From contig NZ_MRCS01000002.1 of the NCBI RefSeq assembly GCF_002303925.1, positions 62,001-126,000 on the forward strand: a stretch of DNA of 64,000 bases, given 5' to 3'. Made by a program: the position numbers and the translations under genes. Shown here in pieces: positions 40,301 through 51,619 of this stretch. The stretch's first letter is position 1. Each line of letters opens with the position of its first letter. Under the pieces are notes generated by a model. That model saw only the letters and a list, made by a program, of their open reading frames with translations, was not told the DNA's origin and did not search any database. This stretch comes from Pseudomonas sp. ACN8. Lineage in GTDB: Bacteria > Pseudomonadota > Gammaproteobacteria > Pseudomonadales > Pseudomonadaceae.

Positions 40301-41629
40301 TTATTGGATCAGCGAACCCCGTAACGAGTGCGGCTGCGCGGCATCGATGTGCACATCCGCGAACTGGCCGATCAGGGTCGGATTGTCGCAGCGGAAATTG
40401 ACGATACGATTATTCTCGGTCCGGCCTTGCAGCTCGCCCGGGTCTTTTTTCGAGTAATCGGTCACCAGGATCCGCTGGATCGAACCGACCATTTGTCGGC
40501 TGATCTCGAAACCTTGCTGGTTCAAGCGATGTTGCAGTGCGTTCAGGCGTTCTTTCTTCAGCTCTTCCGGGGTGTCGTCCGCCAGGTCGGCGGCCGGAGT
40601 GCCCGGGCGCTGGCTGTAGACGAACGAGTAGGAGAAGTCGAAGCCGACGTCGGCAATCAGCTTCATGGTTTGTTCGAAATCTTTCTCGGTCTCGCCGGGG
40701 AAGCCGACGATGAAGTCCGAGCTGATACAGATTCCCGGCACGGCGGCGCGCAGCTTGCGCAGCTTGGATTTGTATTCCAGCGCGGTGTGGTTGCGCTTCA
40801 TCGCGGCGAGGATGCGGTCCGAGCCCGATTGCACCGGCAAGTGCAGGTGCTTGACCAGTTCCGGCACGTCGGCGTGGGCCTGGATCAGGCTGTCGGAGAA
40901 TTCCAGCGGGTGCGACGTGGTGTAACGGATGCGGTCGATGCCCTCGACCGCAGCGACCACGCGGATCAGCTCGGCCAGGTCGGCCAGGCGCCCATCGTGA
41001 GTAGTCCCGCGATAGCCGTTGACGTTTTGCCCCAGTAGCGTCACTTCCCGCACGCCGTTTTCGGCCAGGTGAATGATCTCGGCAAGCACATCGTCGAACG
41101 GCCGGCTGACCTCCTCGCCACGGGTGTAGGGCACCACGCAGAAGGTGCAGTATTTGCTGCAGCCTTCCATCACCGACACGTAAGCGCTCGGGCCGTCGAT
41201 GCGGGGTTCGGGCAAATGGTCGAATTTTTCGATTTCCGGGAACGAGACGTCGACTTGCGGCAGCTTGGTGATGCGCGCGGCGTCGATCATTTCCGGCAGG
41301 CGGTGCAGAGTCTGCGGGCCGAAGACCACGTCGACGTACGGCGCGCGATCGCGGATGGCGGCGCCTTCCTGGCTGGCCACGCAACCGCCGACGGCGATCA
41401 CCATGTCAGGGTTGGCCAGCTTCAGTTCGCGCCAGCGGCCGAGCTGGGAATAGACACGGTCCTGTGCACGTTCGCGGATCGAGCAGGTGTTGAGCAGGAT
41501 CACATCGGCGTCTTCAGCGCGGGCGGTGACTTCCAGGGCCTGATGTTCGCCCAGCAGATCGACCATGCGCGAGCTGTCGTACTCGTTCATCTGGCAACCG
41601 TGGGTTTCGATGTAAAGCTTCTTGGCCAT
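40301..41629 (-). CDS. miaB: tRNA-2-methylthio-N6-isopentenyladenosine synthase MiaB
   Basis: A 442-residue radical-SAM methylthiotransferase: an N-terminal UPF0004 domain ([12 protein letters not shown]), the radical-SAM motif GCSKYCTFC, and a C-terminal TRAM domain. It thiomethylates A37 of tRNAs reading UNN codons. A consensus TATAAT reads in its direction at 41665-41670. Confidence 0.97.
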   Translation of the reverse strand: MAKKLYIETHGCQMNEYDSSRMVDLLGEHQALEVTARAEDADVILLNTCSIRERAQDRVYSQLGRWRELKLANPDMVIAVGGCVASQEGAAIRDRAPYVDVVFGPQTLHRLPEMIDAARITKLPQVDVSFPEIEKFDHLPEPRIDGPSAYVSVMEGCSKYCTFCVVPYTRGEEVSRPFDDVLAEIIHLAENGVREVTLLGQNVNGYRGTTHDGRLADLAELIRVVAAVEGIDRIRYTTSHPLEFSDSLIQAHADVPELVKHLHLPVQSGSDRILAAMKRNHTALEYKSKLRKLRAAVPGICISSDFIVGFPGETEKDFEQTMKLIADVGFDFSYSFVYSQRPGTPAADLADDTPEELKKERLNALQHRLNQQGFEISRQMVGSIQRILVTDYSKKDPGELQGRTENNRIVNFRCDNPTLIGQFADVHIDAAQPHSLRGSLIQ

Positions 41630-41664
41630 GGAATAGAGTCATCACGTGATTCAAAGAACCGCGC

Positions 41665-41670
41665 ATTATA
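41665..41670 (-). promoter_or_regulatory. Candidate -10 box of miaB
   Basis: TATAAT on the minus strand, 35 bases upstream of the miaB ATG. Just upstream lies an inverted repeat GGAAC-N10-GTTCC (41672-41691). Confidence 0.5.
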
Positions 41671-41717
41671 GGGAACATGTACCCAGGTTCCTACCGCTGC
41701 GCGTCCAATGGCTATGC

Positions 41718-41723
41718 TATAGT
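41718..41723 (+). promoter_or_regulatory. Candidate -10 box of the DUF1820 gene
   Basis: TATAGT 42 bases upstream of the ATG, with no clear -35. Confidence 0.35.
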
Positions 41724-41765
41724 TCGCGCCCTCATTTTTATCCCCCGATGTGTTGCTCGCCCGCC

Positions 41766-42095
41766 ATGACCAAACGTGAAGCTCCAATCTACAAGGTGAT
41801 TTTCCTCAACCAGGGCCAGGTGTTCGAAATGTACGCCAAGCAGATCTATCAAAGTGATCTGTGGGGCTTTCTGGAAGTGGAAGAGTTCGTCTTTGGCGAG
41901 CGCACGCAAGTGGTCGTCGATCCGAGCGAAGAAAAACTCAAGGCTCAGTTCGAAGGCGTGGTGCGCAGTTTTGTGCCGATGCATTCGATCGTGCGTATCG
42001 ACGAAGTCGAGCGTATGGGAACACCGAAAATCAGCGAAGCCCGTGGCGCGGTCGGCAATGTCATGCCGTTTCCGATGCCGATGCCTGAGAAGTAA
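41766..42095 (+). CDS. DUF1820 family protein
   Basis: A 109-residue soluble protein (MTKREAPIYKVIFLNQGQVF at the start). It belongs to DUF1820, found beside miaB in Pseudomonas; no function is known. The ATG at 41766 is preferred to 41646, which would overlap the promoter region. The conserved GFLEVEEFVFGERTQVVVDP segment and a C-terminal PMPMPEK tail are seen. An IS-disrupted REP starts 23 bases after the stop. Confidence 0.9.
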   Translation: MTKREAPIYKVIFLNQGQVFEMYAKQIYQSDLWGFLEVEEFVFGERTQVVVDPSEEKLKAQFEGVVRSFVPMHSIVRIDEVERMGTPKISEARGAVGNVMPFPMPMPEK

Positions 42096-42196
42096 GTCGC
42101 GAGACCTAGTCACCCCCAATCGCGAGCAGGCTGAACTGGCCTAATAATTCCGGACACCTCTTAAGGGCGATATGATTTCGCCAACTTGGAGGTTCC

Positions 42197-43335
<1,139 letters not shown>

Positions 43336-43466
43336 ACACCGTAACCGGTGTCCGGGATTACTTGACCAGTTCAGGCTCGCTCCTACAGTTGGTCTTCAGT
43401 GTTTGGAGGTTCCAGTGTAGGAGCGAGCCTGCTCGCGATTGGGGGCCAGTCAGATCAAGCCAAGAA

Positions 43467-44021
43467 TCAGGGCAGTGGCGCGAACGGCGTACGCCCGTCA
43501 GCGCTCTGCAGTTCCATCAAGTATTTACGGAAGATTTGCCCGAGCACCTGGGTAGCAAGCTCCAGCTCTTCGCGGGGCATCTTTTCGGTGACTTCGTCGG
43601 CGGTGTCCAGGGCCTCTTCGGCGCCATTGACCGCCGCCATCTTCAGCAGGATGTACGCCTGAACGTTATTGGCCGGCACGCCTTCGCCGTGGAAGAACAT
43701 GGTGCCGAGTTTGAATTGTGCCTGGGCGTGGCCTTGCAGCGAGGCTTTTTCGAAATAGCTCAGGGCTTGATTGAGGTCGCGCGGCGTGTTTTTGCCTTCG
43801 TAGTAGAACTCACCCAACTCGTATTGCGCTTGCGCATCCCCTTCTTCCGACGCTTTCTGGCAGGCGGTGAGCGCCTGTTCCAGGTCTTGCGGCTGGGTAT
43901 TGAGGGTGCAGCGACCCATCGCTGGGATTAACAACGAGTTGCCGCCTGCTTGTGCGTGCGCGAGCAGGGGCTGAAGAAGCAACAGGCAGCCCAGTGCAAG
44001 GGTGCGGCCGGTGCGGTTCAT
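43467..44021 (-). CDS. Exported Sel1/TPR-repeat protein
   Basis: A 184-residue protein with a signal peptide ending AHA. It has two or three Sel1-like repeats (AQYELGEFYYEGKNTPRDLN, AQFKLGTMFFHGEGVPANN). Such solenoids bind partner proteins; no partner is evident. The gene lies downstream-facing towards the REPIN with the IS insertion, and upstream of it is a -10-like CATAAT around 44083 on the minus strand. Confidence 0.85.
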   Translation of the reverse strand: MNRTGRTLALGCLLLLQPLLAHAQAGGNSLLIPAMGRCTLNTQPQDLEQALTACQKASEEGDAQAQYELGEFYYEGKNTPRDLNQALSYFEKASLQGHAQAQFKLGTMFFHGEGVPANNVQAYILLKMAAVNGAEEALDTADEVTEKMPREELELATQVLGQIFRKYLMELQSADGRTPFAPLP

Positions 44022-44209
44022 GGGAATCGACTTACCTCTGAAGGGCGCGCGGACCCATCGAGGGGATCCAATAAGCGCGCATTATGAAATAAGCAGGGCC
44101 AACCTTACAAAGTCTTTACTCGTTTTTCTGCTGCGCGGGAAATTTATCACCCACTTTGCGGGGGATTATCAGCAGAGGAGCAGGAAAAAACGTGGGAATG
44201 CAGGCGAAA

Positions 44210-44237
44210 GCTGACGCTGGCAAGGGCCAACGTCAGC
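44210..44237 (-). terminator. Intrinsic terminator of hemL
   Basis: On the minus strand GCTGACGTTGGC, loop CCTT, GCCAGCGTCAGC: a 12-position stem with one mismatch or wobble, 10 bases after the stop, followed by TTTCG. Confidence 0.7.
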
Positions 44238-44246
44238 ATTTGAGCG

Positions 44247-45530
44247 TTACTTCAAGGCCGCGAAGGCGCGCTCGGCGGCGTCCAGGGTCAGCTTCAGTTC
44301 AGCTTCGCCGTGGGCGATCGAAGTGAAACCGGCTTCGAATGCACTCGGTGCCAGGTACACGCCACCTTCGAGCATCAGGTGGAAGAAACGACCGAACAGG
44401 GCTGCGTCGCTGGCCATGACGTCATCGAAGGTGACGATATCGTCGGCACCGCTGAAGTACAGGCCGAACATGCCGCCGGCCTGGGTGGTCACGAACGGAA
44501 TGCCGGCCGCATCGGCGCGCTGTTGCAGGCCGTCGAGCAGGCGAGTGGTGTAGTCGGTCAGCTCGGCGTGGAAGCCCGGGCGGCTGATCAGGCGCAGTGT
44601 GGTCAGGCCGGCGGCCATCGCCAGCGGGTTGCCGGACAGCGTGCCTGCCTGGTAGACCGGGCCCAGTGGGGCGATGCGCTGCATGATTTCACGCTTGCCG
44701 CCGAAGCAGCCGACCGGCATGCCGCCACCGATGATCTTGCCGAAGGTGGTCAGGTCCGGCGTCACGCCGTAGTACGCCTGGGCGCCGCCGAGGGCGACAC
44801 GGAAACCGGTCATCACTTCGTCGAAAATCAGCACCACGCCGTGCTTGTCGCACAGGGTCCGCAGGCCTTCGAGGAAACCCGGTGCCGGCGGCACGCAGTT
44901 CATGTTGCCGGCTACTGGCTCGACGATGATGCAGGCCACGTCCTGGCCGACTTCGGCGAGCATGGTTTCTACCGCGTCGATGTCGTTGAACGGCAGGGTC
45001 AGGGTGTGTTTGGCGAATGCCGCCGGTACACCGGCCGAGCTCGGTACGCCCTGGGTCAGTGCGCCGGAACCGGCCTTGACCAGCAGGCTGTCGGAGTGAC
45101 CGTGGTAGCAGCCTTCGAATTTGATGATGCTGTCGCGGCCTGTGAAGCCACGGGCCAGGCGAATGGCGCTCATGGTCGCTTCAGTGCCGGAGCTGACCAT
45201 GCGCACCATTTCCATCGACGGCACCAGAGAGCAGACCAGGTCGGCCATCTGGGTTTCCATCTCGGTCGGGGCGCCGTAGGACAGGCCGTGCTCAAGCTGC
45301 TTGCGCACGGCGTCCAGTACGTCCGGGTGGCTGTGGCCGAGAATCATCGGACCCCAGGAACCGACGTAATCCACATAGCGCTTGTCGTCTTCGTCGGTGA
45401 CGTAGGCGCCTTCGGCGTGTTTGAAGAACAGCGGAGTGCCGCCGACACTTTTGAACGCGCGAACCGGCGAGTTCACGCCACCGGGAATGTGTTTCTGGGC
45501 ATTGGCAAACAGGGTTTCGGAACGAGACAT
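44247..45530 (-). CDS. hemL: Glutamate-1-semialdehyde 2,1-aminomutase HemL
   Basis: A 427-residue class III PLP aminotransferase starting [20 protein letters not shown]. The PLP lysine is in [14 protein letters not shown]. It makes 5-aminolevulinate from glutamate-1-semialdehyde in the C5 haem pathway. It follows thiE by 28 bases on the same strand, the thiD-thiE-hemL order also seen in P. aeruginosa. An intrinsic terminator follows. Confidence 0.97.
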   Translation of the reverse strand: MSRSETLFANAQKHIPGGVNSPVRAFKSVGGTPLFFKHAEGAYVTDEDDKRYVDYVGSWGPMILGHSHPDVLDAVRKQLEHGLSYGAPTEMETQMADLVCSLVPSMEMVRMVSSGTEATMSAIRLARGFTGRDSIIKFEGCYHGHSDSLLVKAGSGALTQGVPSSAGVPAAFAKHTLTLPFNDIDAVETMLAEVGQDVACIIVEPVAGNMNCVPPAPGFLEGLRTLCDKHGVVLIFDEVMTGFRVALGGAQAYYGVTPDLTTFGKIIGGGMPVGCFGGKREIMQRIAPLGPVYQAGTLSGNPLAMAAGLTTLRLISRPGFHAELTDYTTRLLDGLQQRADAAGIPFVTTQAGGMFGLYFSGADDIVTFDDVMASDAALFGRFFHLMLEGGVYLAPSAFEAGFTSIAHGEAELKLTLDAAERAFAALK

Positions 45531-45558
45531 GATCGGGCTCTCAAATCAGATTTAAAGC

Positions 45559-46182
45559 TTAAATAGAAAACAATTCGTTGAAGGCGCGGGCGCGGCGGGT
45601 GACCTCAGCCGTGCTCTCGGCGCCAAACAGGCCATGCACCACCGCCAACAGATCGACGCCATGGGCCACCAGCGGGGCGGCGTTATCCAGGGTGATGCCG
45701 CCGATCGCGCAGATCGGCAAGTGCAACTGCTTGCGGGCCTGGTCGAGCAGGTCGAGGCTGCAGGTCGGGGCGCCGGGCTTGGTGTTGGAGTTGAAGAAGC
45801 GGCCAAAGGCGACATAGCTGGCACCTTCCTTGGCGGCCTGCTCGGCCAGTTCGAGCTGCGCATGACAGGTTGAACCGATGATCGCCTGGCGCCCGAGCAG
45901 TGCGCGGGCCGGAGTCAGCGGGCCGTCGGTCTGGCCCAGGTGCACGCCCACGTTCAGGCGTGCCGCCAACTCGGCGTCGTCGTTGATGATCAACTGCGTC
46001 TTGTAGCGTTCGCACAACCCGCGCAAGGCTTCGGCCTCACGCAGGCGACGGGCGTCGTCGCTGCTCTTGTCGCGGTATTGCAGCAAGGTGACGCCGCCTT
46101 CGAGCGCCGCCTCCACGTACTTGAGCAACTTACCGTCCAGCAAATGGCTGTCGGTAATGGCGTACAGGCCACGTAGTTTCAT
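45559..46182 (-). CDS. thiE: Thiamine-phosphate synthase ThiE
   Basis: A 207-residue TIM-barrel enzyme starting [20 protein letters not shown]. The phosphate-binding and catalytic segments [11 protein letters not shown] and [14 protein letters not shown] are conserved. It couples HMP-pyrophosphate (from ThiD) with thiazole phosphate to give thiamine phosphate. 31 bases after thiD. No TPP riboswitch is seen upstream of thiD. Confidence 0.96.
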   Translation of the reverse strand: MKLRGLYAITDSHLLDGKLLKYVEAALEGGVTLLQYRDKSSDDARRLREAEALRGLCERYKTQLIINDDAELAARLNVGVHLGQTDGPLTPARALLGRQAIIGSTCHAQLELAEQAAKEGASYVAFGRFFNSNTKPGAPTCSLDLLDQARKQLHLPICAIGGITLDNAAPLVAHGVDLLAVVHGLFGAESTAEVTRRARAFNELFSI

Positions 46183-46213
46183 CGGACAAGCCTCACCGCA
46201 TTACAAAGAGAAG

Positions 46214-47011
46214 TTACGAACAGAAATCCAGTGGCAAGCGGCGCGGCACGAACTGGCCTTTGCCCAGTTGCTCGGCATCACGCAGGGTGCGCCATGTGTA
46301 GTTAAGCGCGGTCTGCACGGCACTGGCGAGGTTTTCGCCCTGGGCCAGACGACCGGCCAGGGCACTGGCCAGGGTGCATCCGGAACCGTGATAACTGCCC
46401 GGCAAACGCTGGCAGGTATAGGTTTCGCGCAGGCCATCGCGGCTGTACAGGCGATTGTGGATTTCAGTTTCGTCGCCATGGCCGCCGGTGATCAGCAGGT
46501 GTTTGACGAACGGCAGGAGTTTTTCAGCGCACTCGTCCGCGGTGCCGTCGGGCAGTTCGGCGAGGATACGGGCTTCGGGAAGGTTGGGGGTCGCTATGAT
46601 CGACAGGGGCAGCAGGCGTTCGCGCATGGCGTAGCCGACTTCATCCTTGCCCAGGCGTCCGCCGCCGCCGGCGCGCAGCACCGGGTCGCAGACCACCGGC
46701 AAGTGCGGGTGCGCCGAAAGCAGTTCGACCACGGTGTCGACCATTTCCAGAGAACCGAGCATGCCCAGCTTGACCGCCGCGACTTCGGAATCGTTGAGCA
46801 CGGCATTGGCCTGGGCCAGTACCCACTCACGGTCCAGGACGCGGAAGTCCGTGACATTGACGGTGTCTTGCACGGTCAGGGCGGTGACGGCCGGAGCCGC
46901 ATGGCAACCCTGAGCGAGCAGGGCTTCGATATCTGCCTGCAAGCCGGCGCCACCACTTGGGTCGTGGCCGGAGAGACAGAGGACAACGGGGCGAGAACTG
47001 TAGATATTCAT
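46214..47011 (-). CDS. thiD: Hydroxymethylpyrimidine/phosphomethylpyrimidine kinase ThiD
   Basis: A 265-residue ribokinase-like enzyme: substrate motif SGHDPSGGAGLQADI, catalytic region GSYHGSGCTLASA. It phosphorylates HMP twice for ThiE. The ATG at 47011 (MNIYSSRPVVLCL) is chosen; a frame from 47104 lacks a ribosome site. It is the first gene of thiD-thiE-hemL and is divergent from ladS. Confidence 0.96.
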   Translation of the reverse strand: MNIYSSRPVVLCLSGHDPSGGAGLQADIEALLAQGCHAAPAVTALTVQDTVNVTDFRVLDREWVLAQANAVLNDSEVAAVKLGMLGSLEMVDTVVELLSAHPHLPVVCDPVLRAGGGGRLGKDEVGYAMRERLLPLSIIATPNLPEARILAELPDGTADECAEKLLPFVKHLLITGGHGDETEIHNRLYSRDGLRETYTCQRLPGSYHGSGCTLASALAGRLAQGENLASAVQTALNYTWRTLRDAEQLGKGQFVPRRLPLDFCS

Positions 47012-47315
47012 GGTGCGCGAGCTTACCACCAAACCTGTTTTTCGGGTGTTGTGGCGGTGTGTTTGGTCGATACATTGTGGTGGGGGGACTTGCCCCCTCG
47101 CCATGGTGATTTTTTTGCCATTGATAATCGTTCAGTGGTGTCGCTGAAATGCCCGTCCTAGAGCCTTTTCATGAAAAATTTCAATGGTATTCAATGGCCA
47201 TCAGCGGCTATGCTAGAGTGGATCCAAACCAATAACAGGTGATGCCGGTTTTACGTCTGCTCAAAAGGAATGGGGGGCTTCCTGACAGAACCGGACAGGC
47301 CACGCTGGGGCTTCA
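47012..47315. other. Divergent thiD-ladS spacer
   Basis: A 304-base gap with two moderately AT-rich patches. TTCAATGG occurs twice in close tandem (about 47179-47196). A -10-like TATGCTAGAGT lies near 47210 in the ladS direction. I see no riboswitch, sRNA terminator or coding sequence in it. Confidence 0.5.
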
Positions 47316-49700
47316 ATGCGCTATTTGCTGATGTTGCTGTTGTGTTTGCCCCTCCTGGCAAACGCCGTCGAGTTCGACGAGTTCACTCAAAGCCTCCCCT
47401 TGGGCCGAACCCTGCAGGTCTATGAGGATGCAGGTGGTCAGGCGACCATCGCGGATATCCGTGCGCATGCGGCGGCCGGCAACTTCAAACCGCACCACAA
47501 GGACACGCTCAACGCCGGGTACTCACGTTCGGTGTTCTGGCTGAAAATCGACCTGCATTACCGTCCGGCCAATCCGGCGGCGCAAAGGACCTGGCTGCTG
47601 GAACTGGCCTATCCGCCCCTCGATCGTCTCGATCTCTATTTGCCGGATGCGGCGGGCAACTATCAGTTGGTCAGTCAGACCGGCGATGCCTTGCCCTTCG
47701 CCAGCCGCGAGATTCGTCAGAATAACTATCTGTTCGACCTGACGTTCAAGCCGGACCAGGCCGAAACCGTTTTCATGCGCTTGCAAAGCGAAGGCTCGAT
47801 CCAGGCGCCCGTCACCTTGTGGTCGAGCACCGCCTACCTCGAAGAGCAGCCCGTGCGCCTCTACGTACTGGGGCTGATCTACGGGGTGCTGTTGGGAATG
47901 CTGGTCTACAACCTGTTCATCTACCTCAGCGTGCGCGACACCAGTTACCTCTACTACATCTTCTATATCGCCTCGTTCGGCTTGTATCAGCTGTCGGTAA
48001 ACGGTGCGGCGGTGCAGTATTTCTGGCCGGACAATCCATGGTGGGCCAACGCCGCTACGCCGTTTTTCATCGGCTGTGCGGGGCTGTTCGGCAGTCAGTT
48101 CGCCCGCAGTTTCCTGCAAATGGCTACCCACAGTCGCTGGCTTGACCGCCTGTTGCTGGCGCTGGTTGCCTTCAGTGCGCTGGTGGTCGGCCTGTCATTG
48201 ATGACCAGCTACGCCCTGGCCCTGCGCCTGGCCACGGCCCTGGCGCTGACGTTCACCGTGGTGATTTTTGCCGCCGGGATCTTTGCCTGGCTGCGAGGGC
48301 TGCGGGTGGCGCGGTATTTCATCATTGCCTGGTCGGCGTTTTTGCTCGGCGGCATCATCAATACGCTGATGGTGCTGGGGTACTTGCCGAACGTGTTCCT
48401 GACCATGTATTCCAGCCAGATCGGCTCGGCCATCGAAGTGGCGCTGCTGTCCCTGGCGCTGGCCGACCGCATCAACGCCATGCGCGAGCAGCAGGCTCAA
48501 ACCCTGTTCGACGCCAGCCAGAAGCTTGAAGTCCTCAACCAGCAACTGGCCCGCAGTAACAAGCTCAAGGACGAGTTCCTTGCCACCCTGACCCACGAAT
48601 TGCGCACGCCCATGAACGGTGTGATCGGTTCGCTGGAACTGATGCAGACGGTCGAGATGGACCCGGAGCTTGAGCAGTATCAGCAGACGGCGTCTGGATC
48701 GGCCCGGGACATGATGCGCATGGTCAACGGCATCCTCACCCTCACCGAATTGCAGGCCGGCAAACTCAAGGCCTCGGCCGACACCTTCAGCTTGCGTGGC
48801 GTGGTCGAGGCTCTGCGCACGCAGTTCGAGGGCAACGCGTCGAGCAAGTCGCTGGACTTCAAGGTCGATGTCGCGCCAGGTGTGCCGGATCGCTTGCACG
48901 GCGATAACGTCAAGATTGCGCAGTGCCTGGAATGCCTGCTGGATAACGCCATCAAGTTCACCAGGGTCGGCGGCCTGGCCCTGCGGGTGAGCGGCAAGGC
49001 CATTGAGCCCGACCGTCTGGCCTTGACCTTTGCAGTGATCGACACGGGCATTGGCTTCACCGATTTGGGGGAGGCCACGATGTATCAACGCTTCTTCCAG
49101 CTCGACGGCTCGATGACCCGTGAATACGGTGGCCTGGGGGTTGGCCTGGCGATCTGCCGACAGTTGGTCGAATTGCTCGGTGGACGCCTGACTCATCGCT
49201 CCGAGCCAGGACGCGGCAGCCGGTTTCAGCTGGATGTGGAAGTCGGGCTGTCGCTGGCCGAGCGTCCGGTGACGCCGTTGATGACCAGGGATTTTCCGCG
49301 CCTGCGCTTGCCTCAGGATTGTGCCGTGCTGTTGGTGGATGACAACGGCATCAGCCAGTTGGTGATGCGCGGCATGTTGCTCAAGCTGGGCTTTCGCGTA
49401 CGTACGGCCGACAGCGTCGATGCCGCGCTCGGTCTCTTGCGGCGCGAAGTGTTTGACGCGGTGCTGGTCGATTGTCAGTTGCCACAGCAGGACGGTGAGT
49501 CGGTGTGCTGCCGGATCCGCGCGTTACCCGGTTATGCCGAACTGCCGTTGTTCCTGATCGCCCTGGGCGGTGACCGTGAGCGCTGCCCGACCGGCGCGGT
49601 GATAGATCACTTGAACAAACCGGTGAAATTCGAAGACTTGCAGGCCGCCCTCTACCGCCGCGTGCTCTGCTCACAACAGGGCGAAAGCGCCGACAGTTAG
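47316..49700 (+). CDS. ladS: Hybrid sensor kinase LadS
   Basis: A 794-residue protein: signal peptide (LPLLANA), periplasmic 7TMR-DISMED2 domain (about 20-160), seven membrane segments (7TMR-DISM_7TM, about 180-385), a HisKA/HATPase core with His427 in LTHELRTPMNG, and a C-terminal receiver with Asp719 in VLVDCQLPQQDG. Domain order, length (795) and position next to thiD match P. aeruginosa LadS (PA3974). LadS feeds the GacS/GacA-RsmYZ cascade and favours biofilm and T6SS over acute virulence, in part in response to calcium. RetS has a similar sensor but two receivers. Confidence 0.92.
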   Translation: MRYLLMLLLCLPLLANAVEFDEFTQSLPLGRTLQVYEDAGGQATIADIRAHAAAGNFKPHHKDTLNAGYSRSVFWLKIDLHYRPANPAAQRTWLLELAYPPLDRLDLYLPDAAGNYQLVSQTGDALPFASREIRQNNYLFDLTFKPDQAETVFMRLQSEGSIQAPVTLWSSTAYLEEQPVRLYVLGLIYGVLLGMLVYNLFIYLSVRDTSYLYYIFYIASFGLYQLSVNGAAVQYFWPDNPWWANAATPFFIGCAGLFGSQFARSFLQMATHSRWLDRLLLALVAFSALVVGLSLMTSYALALRLATALALTFTVVIFAAGIFAWLRGLRVARYFIIAWSAFLLGGIINTLMVLGYLPNVFLTMYSSQIGSAIEVALLSLALADRINAMREQQAQTLFDASQKLEVLNQQLARSNKLKDEFLATLTHELRTPMNGVIGSLELMQTVEMDPELEQYQQTASGSARDMMRMVNGILTLTELQAGKLKASADTFSLRGVVEALRTQFEGNASSKSLDFKVDVAPGVPDRLHGDNVKIAQCLECLLDNAIKFTRVGGLALRVSGKAIEPDRLALTFAVIDTGIGFTDLGEATMYQRFFQLDGSMTREYGGLGVGLAICRQLVELLGGRLTHRSEPGRGSRFQLDVEVGLSLAERPVTPLMTRDFPRLRLPQDCAVLLVDDNGISQLVMRGMLLKLGFRVRTADSVDAALGLLRREVFDAVLVDCQLPQQDGESVCCRIRALPGYAELPLFLIALGGDRERCPTGAVIDHLNKPVKFEDLQAALYRRVLCSQQGESADS

Positions 49701-49774
49701 GCGGATATGACACTTTGATCGGCCGAGGGGCGGTGCTTAACTGAAGTCCCTTGGCCGACCAAAGGAGCCCTGTC

Positions 49775-51424
49775 ATGAACCTGCATCAGTTCGCCGAAAC
49801 CCACGAAGTCACCAACCAGCCTCCGTCACTGGACGGCGCCAACCTGTACCGCATCGACTTGCCGTTGCAGGAGTGGTCGCGGCGGTTCGGGGCCGGTTGG
49901 GCCGAATCGCGGATCGACGCCTATGGCGCGCTGGCCGGTGGCCCGTTGATGGAGGCCGGGTTCCTGGCCAATCAGAACAAGCCGGTGTTCAACAGCCATG
50001 ACCGGTTTGGTCATCGCATCGACCTGGTGGAATTTCATCCGGCCTATCACGAGCTGATGCGCACGGCGGTTGAGCACGGCTTGACCTCATTGCCCTGGGC
50101 TCATCCGCAGTCCGGCGCCCACGTGGCCCGCGCTTCCATGACGTACTTGCACAGCCAGGCCGAAGCCGGCAGCGGCTGCCCGCTGACCATGACCTTCGCC
50201 AGCGTTCCGGCCATGCGCCTGCAACCAGACCTGGCGGAAAAGTGGCTGCCGAAAATCCTCGCCACCGAATACGACCCGCGCAATGTCGGCATGGCCCACA
50301 AGGCCGGGGTCACCATCGGCATGGCCATGACCGAGAAGCAGGGCGGTACCGATGTGCGGGCCAATACCACCAAGGCGTATCCGGTCGGTGCCAGCGGTCC
50401 GGGCCAGGCTTATGAACTGGTGGGGCACAAATGGTTTTGCTCGGCGCCGATGTGCGACGCCTTCCTGACCCTGGCGCAGACCGACAAGGGCCTGACCTGT
50501 TTCCTGCTGCCGCGCCATCGTCCGGACGATACGCGCAATCAGTTCTACATCCAGCGCCTGAAGAACAAGCTCGGCAATTGCTCCAACGCCTCCAGTGAAG
50601 TGGAGTTCCGTGGCGCACTGGCATGGATGGTCGGTGAAGAGGGCCGTGGCGTTCCGACGATCATCGAGATGGTCGCCATGACCCGCTTCGATTGCATGGT
50701 CGGCTCCAGTTCGCTGATGCGTCAGGCGCTGACCCAGGCCAGCCATCACTGCGCTCACCGTTCGGTGGGCGGCAAACTGCTCAGCGAACAGCCGTTGATG
50801 CAGAACGTGCTGGCGGATCTGGCGCTGGAAAGCGAAGCCGCCTTGGCCTTGAGCCTGCGCATGGGCTGGGCGCTTGATCATCTGGACGATTCGCAGGAAG
50901 CCAAATTCGCTCGGCTGGTGACGGCGGTGGGCAAATACTGGATCTGCAAGCGGGCGCCGGCCATGATCAACGAAGCGGCCGAATGCATGGGCGGTGCCGG
51001 TTATGTCGAAGACAGCATCCTGCCGCGCCTCTACCGTGAAGCGCCGGTGAATTCGACCTGGGAAGGCTCCGGCAACGTGCAATGCCTGGATGTGCTGCGT
51101 GCCCTGTCGAAAGAACCGGGTGTGCTCGATGCACTGTTCAGCGAGTTGGGCGATGGCCATGGCGACAAGCGTCTGGCTGCGCACATCAATCAGTTGCAGG
51201 CGGCCTTCAAGGACACCAGCGACATTCAGTACCGTGCCCGGCAGTTGACCGAGGACATTGCGCTGGGGTTGCAGGCCAAGCTGTTGCTGGAAGCCGGGAA
51301 TGCGGTGGTCAGTGATGCGTTTATTACCAGTCGTCTGGATGGCGGCGGCCGGGTGTACGGCGCATTGCCGCGCGGCCTGGACGTGGAAGCCATTGTCGCC
51401 CGCTCGACTCCGCAAGCACTGTAA
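49775..51424 (+). CDS. AidB-like acyl-CoA dehydrogenase
   Basis: A 549-residue flavoprotein. It is collinear with E. coli AidB: NLYRIDLPL, MAMTEKQGGTDVRANTT, LKNKLGNCSNASSEVEF, MTRFDCMVGS and REAPVNSTWEGSGN all have direct counterparts. AidB is induced by alkylation, binds DNA and has weak isovaleryl-CoA dehydrogenase activity. The ATG at 49775 has AAAGGAG upstream. Whether this protein acts on DNA damage or on acyl-CoA in Pseudomonas is not evident. Confidence 0.9.
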   Translation: MNLHQFAETHEVTNQPPSLDGANLYRIDLPLQEWSRRFGAGWAESRIDAYGALAGGPLMEAGFLANQNKPVFNSHDRFGHRIDLVEFHPAYHELMRTAVEHGLTSLPWAHPQSGAHVARASMTYLHSQAEAGSGCPLTMTFASVPAMRLQPDLAEKWLPKILATEYDPRNVGMAHKAGVTIGMAMTEKQGGTDVRANTTKAYPVGASGPGQAYELVGHKWFCSAPMCDAFLTLAQTDKGLTCFLLPRHRPDDTRNQFYIQRLKNKLGNCSNASSEVEFRGALAWMVGEEGRGVPTIIEMVAMTRFDCMVGSSSLMRQALTQASHHCAHRSVGGKLLSEQPLMQNVLADLALESEAALALSLRMGWALDHLDDSQEAKFARLVTAVGKYWICKRAPAMINEAAECMGGAGYVEDSILPRLYREAPVNSTWEGSGNVQCLDVLRALSKEPGVLDALFSELGDGHGDKRLAAHINQLQAAFKDTSDIQYRARQLTEDIALGLQAKLLLEAGNAVVSDAFITSRLDGGGRVYGALPRGLDVEAIVARSTPQAL

Positions 51425-51429
51425 AGAAC

Positions 51430-51522
51430 CTGTAGGAGCGAGCCTGCTCGCGATGACGGAGTGACATTCAACATTTGTGTTGGCTGATACACCGCTATCG
51501 CGAGCAGGCTCGCTCCTACAGT
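51430..51522. repeat. REPIN between the AidB-like gene and amn
   Basis: TGTAGGAGCGAGCCTGCTCG (51431) and its inverted copy. Both arms have the TGTAGG start and AGCCTGCT centre. Confidence 0.9.
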
Positions 51523-51619
51523 TGTTCTGTGTATACCTCAATGATGCATTGCCAGCACGCTACTGTTCCCGTGAAGCGTCGATGCAGGCAAGATGAAGGT
51601 CTGCAAGTCAGAACACAGG

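Noticed and set aside
43467..44021. Sel1 gene as IS cargo
   Set aside because: It lies outside the inverted repeats and the GGC duplication.
47012..47315. TPP riboswitch upstream of thiD
   Set aside because: The conserved CTGAGA and ACCTGATC-type elements were not found on the thiD strand.
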